NCBI GenBank assembly: GCA_029987395.1
Contig: DALTVX010000062.1
Coordinates: 1-5,587 of the forward strand
From: Methanocorpusculum sp.
GTDB taxonomy: Archaea > Halobacteriota > Methanomicrobia > Methanomicrobiales > Methanocorpusculaceae
Direction of reading: 5' to 3'
DNA length: 5,587 nt
The position numbers and the translations under genes are program-made. The first letter of the stretch is position 1. Every line of letters starts with the position of its first letter. A model generated the notes under the pieces. The model searched no databases. It was not told the origin of the DNA and was given only the letters and a program-made list of their open reading frames with translations. Below, piece after piece: positions 4,303 through 5,587 of the stretch.

Positions 4303-5587
4303 TCATCGGGTGCTTGAGATCCGGTCAAGAAGCATACCTTCAACAATGACAGGGTAGGTGGTTCTCGCTACTTCGATCGCACTGGTGAGACGCCAGCCGC
4401 GTTCGGCATAGATGGTGAGCAGAGGTTCACCGCGTTTGACATATTCTCCTGGTTTTTTGTGAAGATGAAGACCTGCTCCGTGATCTATGGGAGATCCGGC
4501 GGCTCGGGCAATACTAATCAGCGCCTGGTTTTTGATGGAAACCACATAGCCATCTCCAGCAGATGGGACGATAAAGGAGTGTTCACCGACTGAGAAGTCG
4601 GTTGATTTGACCTTGGGGTCGCCGCCTTGGATCTCGATGATATCCAGCATTTTCTTAAGGGCTTTGCCTTTTTTGATCTGATCAGAGGCAGCTTCGGCTC
4701 CAGCTCCAAATGCGCTCTTGCCGGTCATTTCGAGTGCGATTCCTGCGATGGCAACACTTTTTTGAACAAGAGAGTTGGCACCGCGTTTTCCTTCGAGTAT
4801 GCTGAGAGCTTCGGAGACTTCAAGGTTGACACCGATGTTTCTCCCGATCGGCGAGCCGCCAAAGGTGACTGCACATTCCACTCTGATCCCTAAACGATTC
4901 CCAAGCGTGATGAGTTCGTTTGCAAGTATCCGGCCTTCTGCTTCATCGGCAATTTTAGTTCCCGGACCGATCGGGATGTCTATGACGCAGGTGTCGGAAC
5001 CGACTGCCATTTTCTTTGCCATGATGCTTGCAAGCATCTGACCTCTGGCATCGATCCTGAGAGGGTACTCGTAGGTGACGATCATGTCGTCAGCAGGAGC
5101 GATGTTGGTCGACCCACCCCAGACAATGACGCCGCCGGCTTTCTCGGTCATTTTTTTGATTTCTGATGCTGAGAAGGTAACGGGGGCGAGAGCTTCCATA
5201 AGATCGGCTGTCCCACCAGCGCCAGTAATGGCCCGCGAGCTGGTTTTTGGGATGAGGAGGCCCGAAGCAGCAATAATGGGGACGACGAGAAGAGTGATCT
5301 TGTTTCCAGGAACGCCGCCGATGGAGTGTTTATCGACGACAGGTTTTTTCGAGAATTTGATCTGTTCGCCTGAGGCCACCATTTCCCGGGTGAGGAATTC
5401 GATCTCATCCATATCGAGACCGTTGATGTAGGTGGCGGTGATGTAAGCGGTGATCTCGGAGGGAGAAAGCACGTTGGTCGACATGTCGGTGATGATGGCG
5501 GCCGTTTCTTCACGAGTGAATTTGCCGCCGTCCATTTTCTTTCGAATGAAGGCGATCGAAGCAGGACGGGAGGCAACACGGACGTCA
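4303..5587 (-). CDS. AMP phosphorylase, N-terminus cut by the window edge
   Basis: The frame is open to the right edge, with visible residues beginning DVRVASRPASIAFIRKKMDGG, so the Met at 5535 is internal. About 427 residues are seen. The family is about 500-505 residues long, so roughly 77 are missing. The family converts AMP plus phosphate to adenine plus ribose-1,5-bisphosphate, which an isomerase and type III RuBisCO can turn into 3-phosphoglycerate. Family motifs are KHSIGGVPGNK, KTSSRAITGAGGTADLME, GGSTNIAPADD and DIPIGPGTK. Counting from Met5535 with an offset of 94, Gly74, Thr109, Asp162 (expected proton donor), Ser170 and Lys194 match the family's phosphate/AMP-binding positions. 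At the place usually held by Ser in SRAITS there is Gly. This motif set separates it from bacterial thymidine phosphorylase. A C-terminal PYNP-like domain (HLHKKPGEYVKRGEPLLTIYAE) is present. The gene leads into the membrane-protein gene. Confidence 0.93.
   Translation of the reverse strand, partial: DVRVASRPASIAFIRKKMDGGKFTREETAAIITDMSTNVLSPSEITAYITATYINGLDMDEIEFLTREMVASGEQIKFSKKPVVDKHSIGGVPGNKITLLVVPIIAASGLLIPKTSSRAITGAGGTADLMEALAPVTFSASEIKKMTEKAGGVIVWGGSTNIAPADDMIVTYEYPLRIDARGQMLASIMAKKMAVGSDTCVIDIPIGPGTKIADEAEGRILANELITLGNRLGIRVECAVTFGGSPIGRNIGVNLEVSEALSILEGKRGANSLVQKSVAIAGIALEMTGKSAFGAGAEAASDQIKKGKALKKMLDIIEIQGGDPKVKSTDFSVGEHSFIVPSAGDGYVVSIKNQALISIARAAGSPIDHGAGLHLHKKPGEYVKRGEPLLTIYAERGWRLTSAIEVARTTYPVIVEGMLLDRISSTR

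Noticed and set aside
5148..5579. 143-codon open frame on the minus strand overlapping the AMP phosphorylase in another frame
   Set aside because: The AMP phosphorylase frame carries all family motifs through this stretch; the other frame is Ser/Pro-rich with no domain.

Overview
The window looks like a euryarchaeal chromosome segment, most likely from a methanogen of the Methanomicrobia. The evidence is an archaeal-type AMP phosphorylase, a tRNA-Ser with no encoded CCA, TATA-type promoters 20-35 bp upstream of starts with little or no leader and no Shine-Dalgarno sequence, T-run terminators, and a divergent FtsZ/tubulin homologue. The genus cannot be fixed from the sequence alone.

Layout: a tRNA-Ser(GGA) gene (20-103, +) ends a few bases before the stop of a convergent Xre-type regulator (112-597, -). 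A 214-bp AT-rich divergent spacer (598-811) follows. It carries a TATA box for each flanking gene and an inverted repeat ending in a T-run. Next is a short HxlR-type winged-helix regulator (readable 837-1097, +) whose 5' end appears to be thrown out of frame at an A6 run: a TATA box and an ATG at 812 have the geometry of a leaderless start, but lie in another frame from the body of the gene. Its 3' end runs to within 6 bp of the stop of the next gene.

The right two-thirds is a minus-strand series. In order of transcription it holds an AMP phosphorylase (cut by the window edge, 5587-4303), a single-pass membrane protein with a signal peptide and four Ig/carboxypeptidase-regulatory-like extracytoplasmic domains (4279-3104), and a 648-residue FtsZ/tubulin-superfamily protein (3050-1104). 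The first two are only 23 bp apart and probably co-transcribed. The third has a plausible promoter of its own.

The most unusual gene is the FtsZ/tubulin-like one. Its nucleotide-binding T4 loop is degenerate, its T7 loop has Glu where FtsZ has the second catalytic Asp (as in alpha-tubulin), and its roughly 250-residue tail passes from a very acidic linker to a basic Pro/Lys/Arg region built of degenerate 15-residue repeats. Next to it is a membrane protein with a strongly basic cytoplasmic tail, so a surface-cytoskeleton pair is a reasonable but unproven hypothesis. AMP phosphorylase works in AMP salvage to ribose-1,5-bisphosphate and has no obvious link to the other two.
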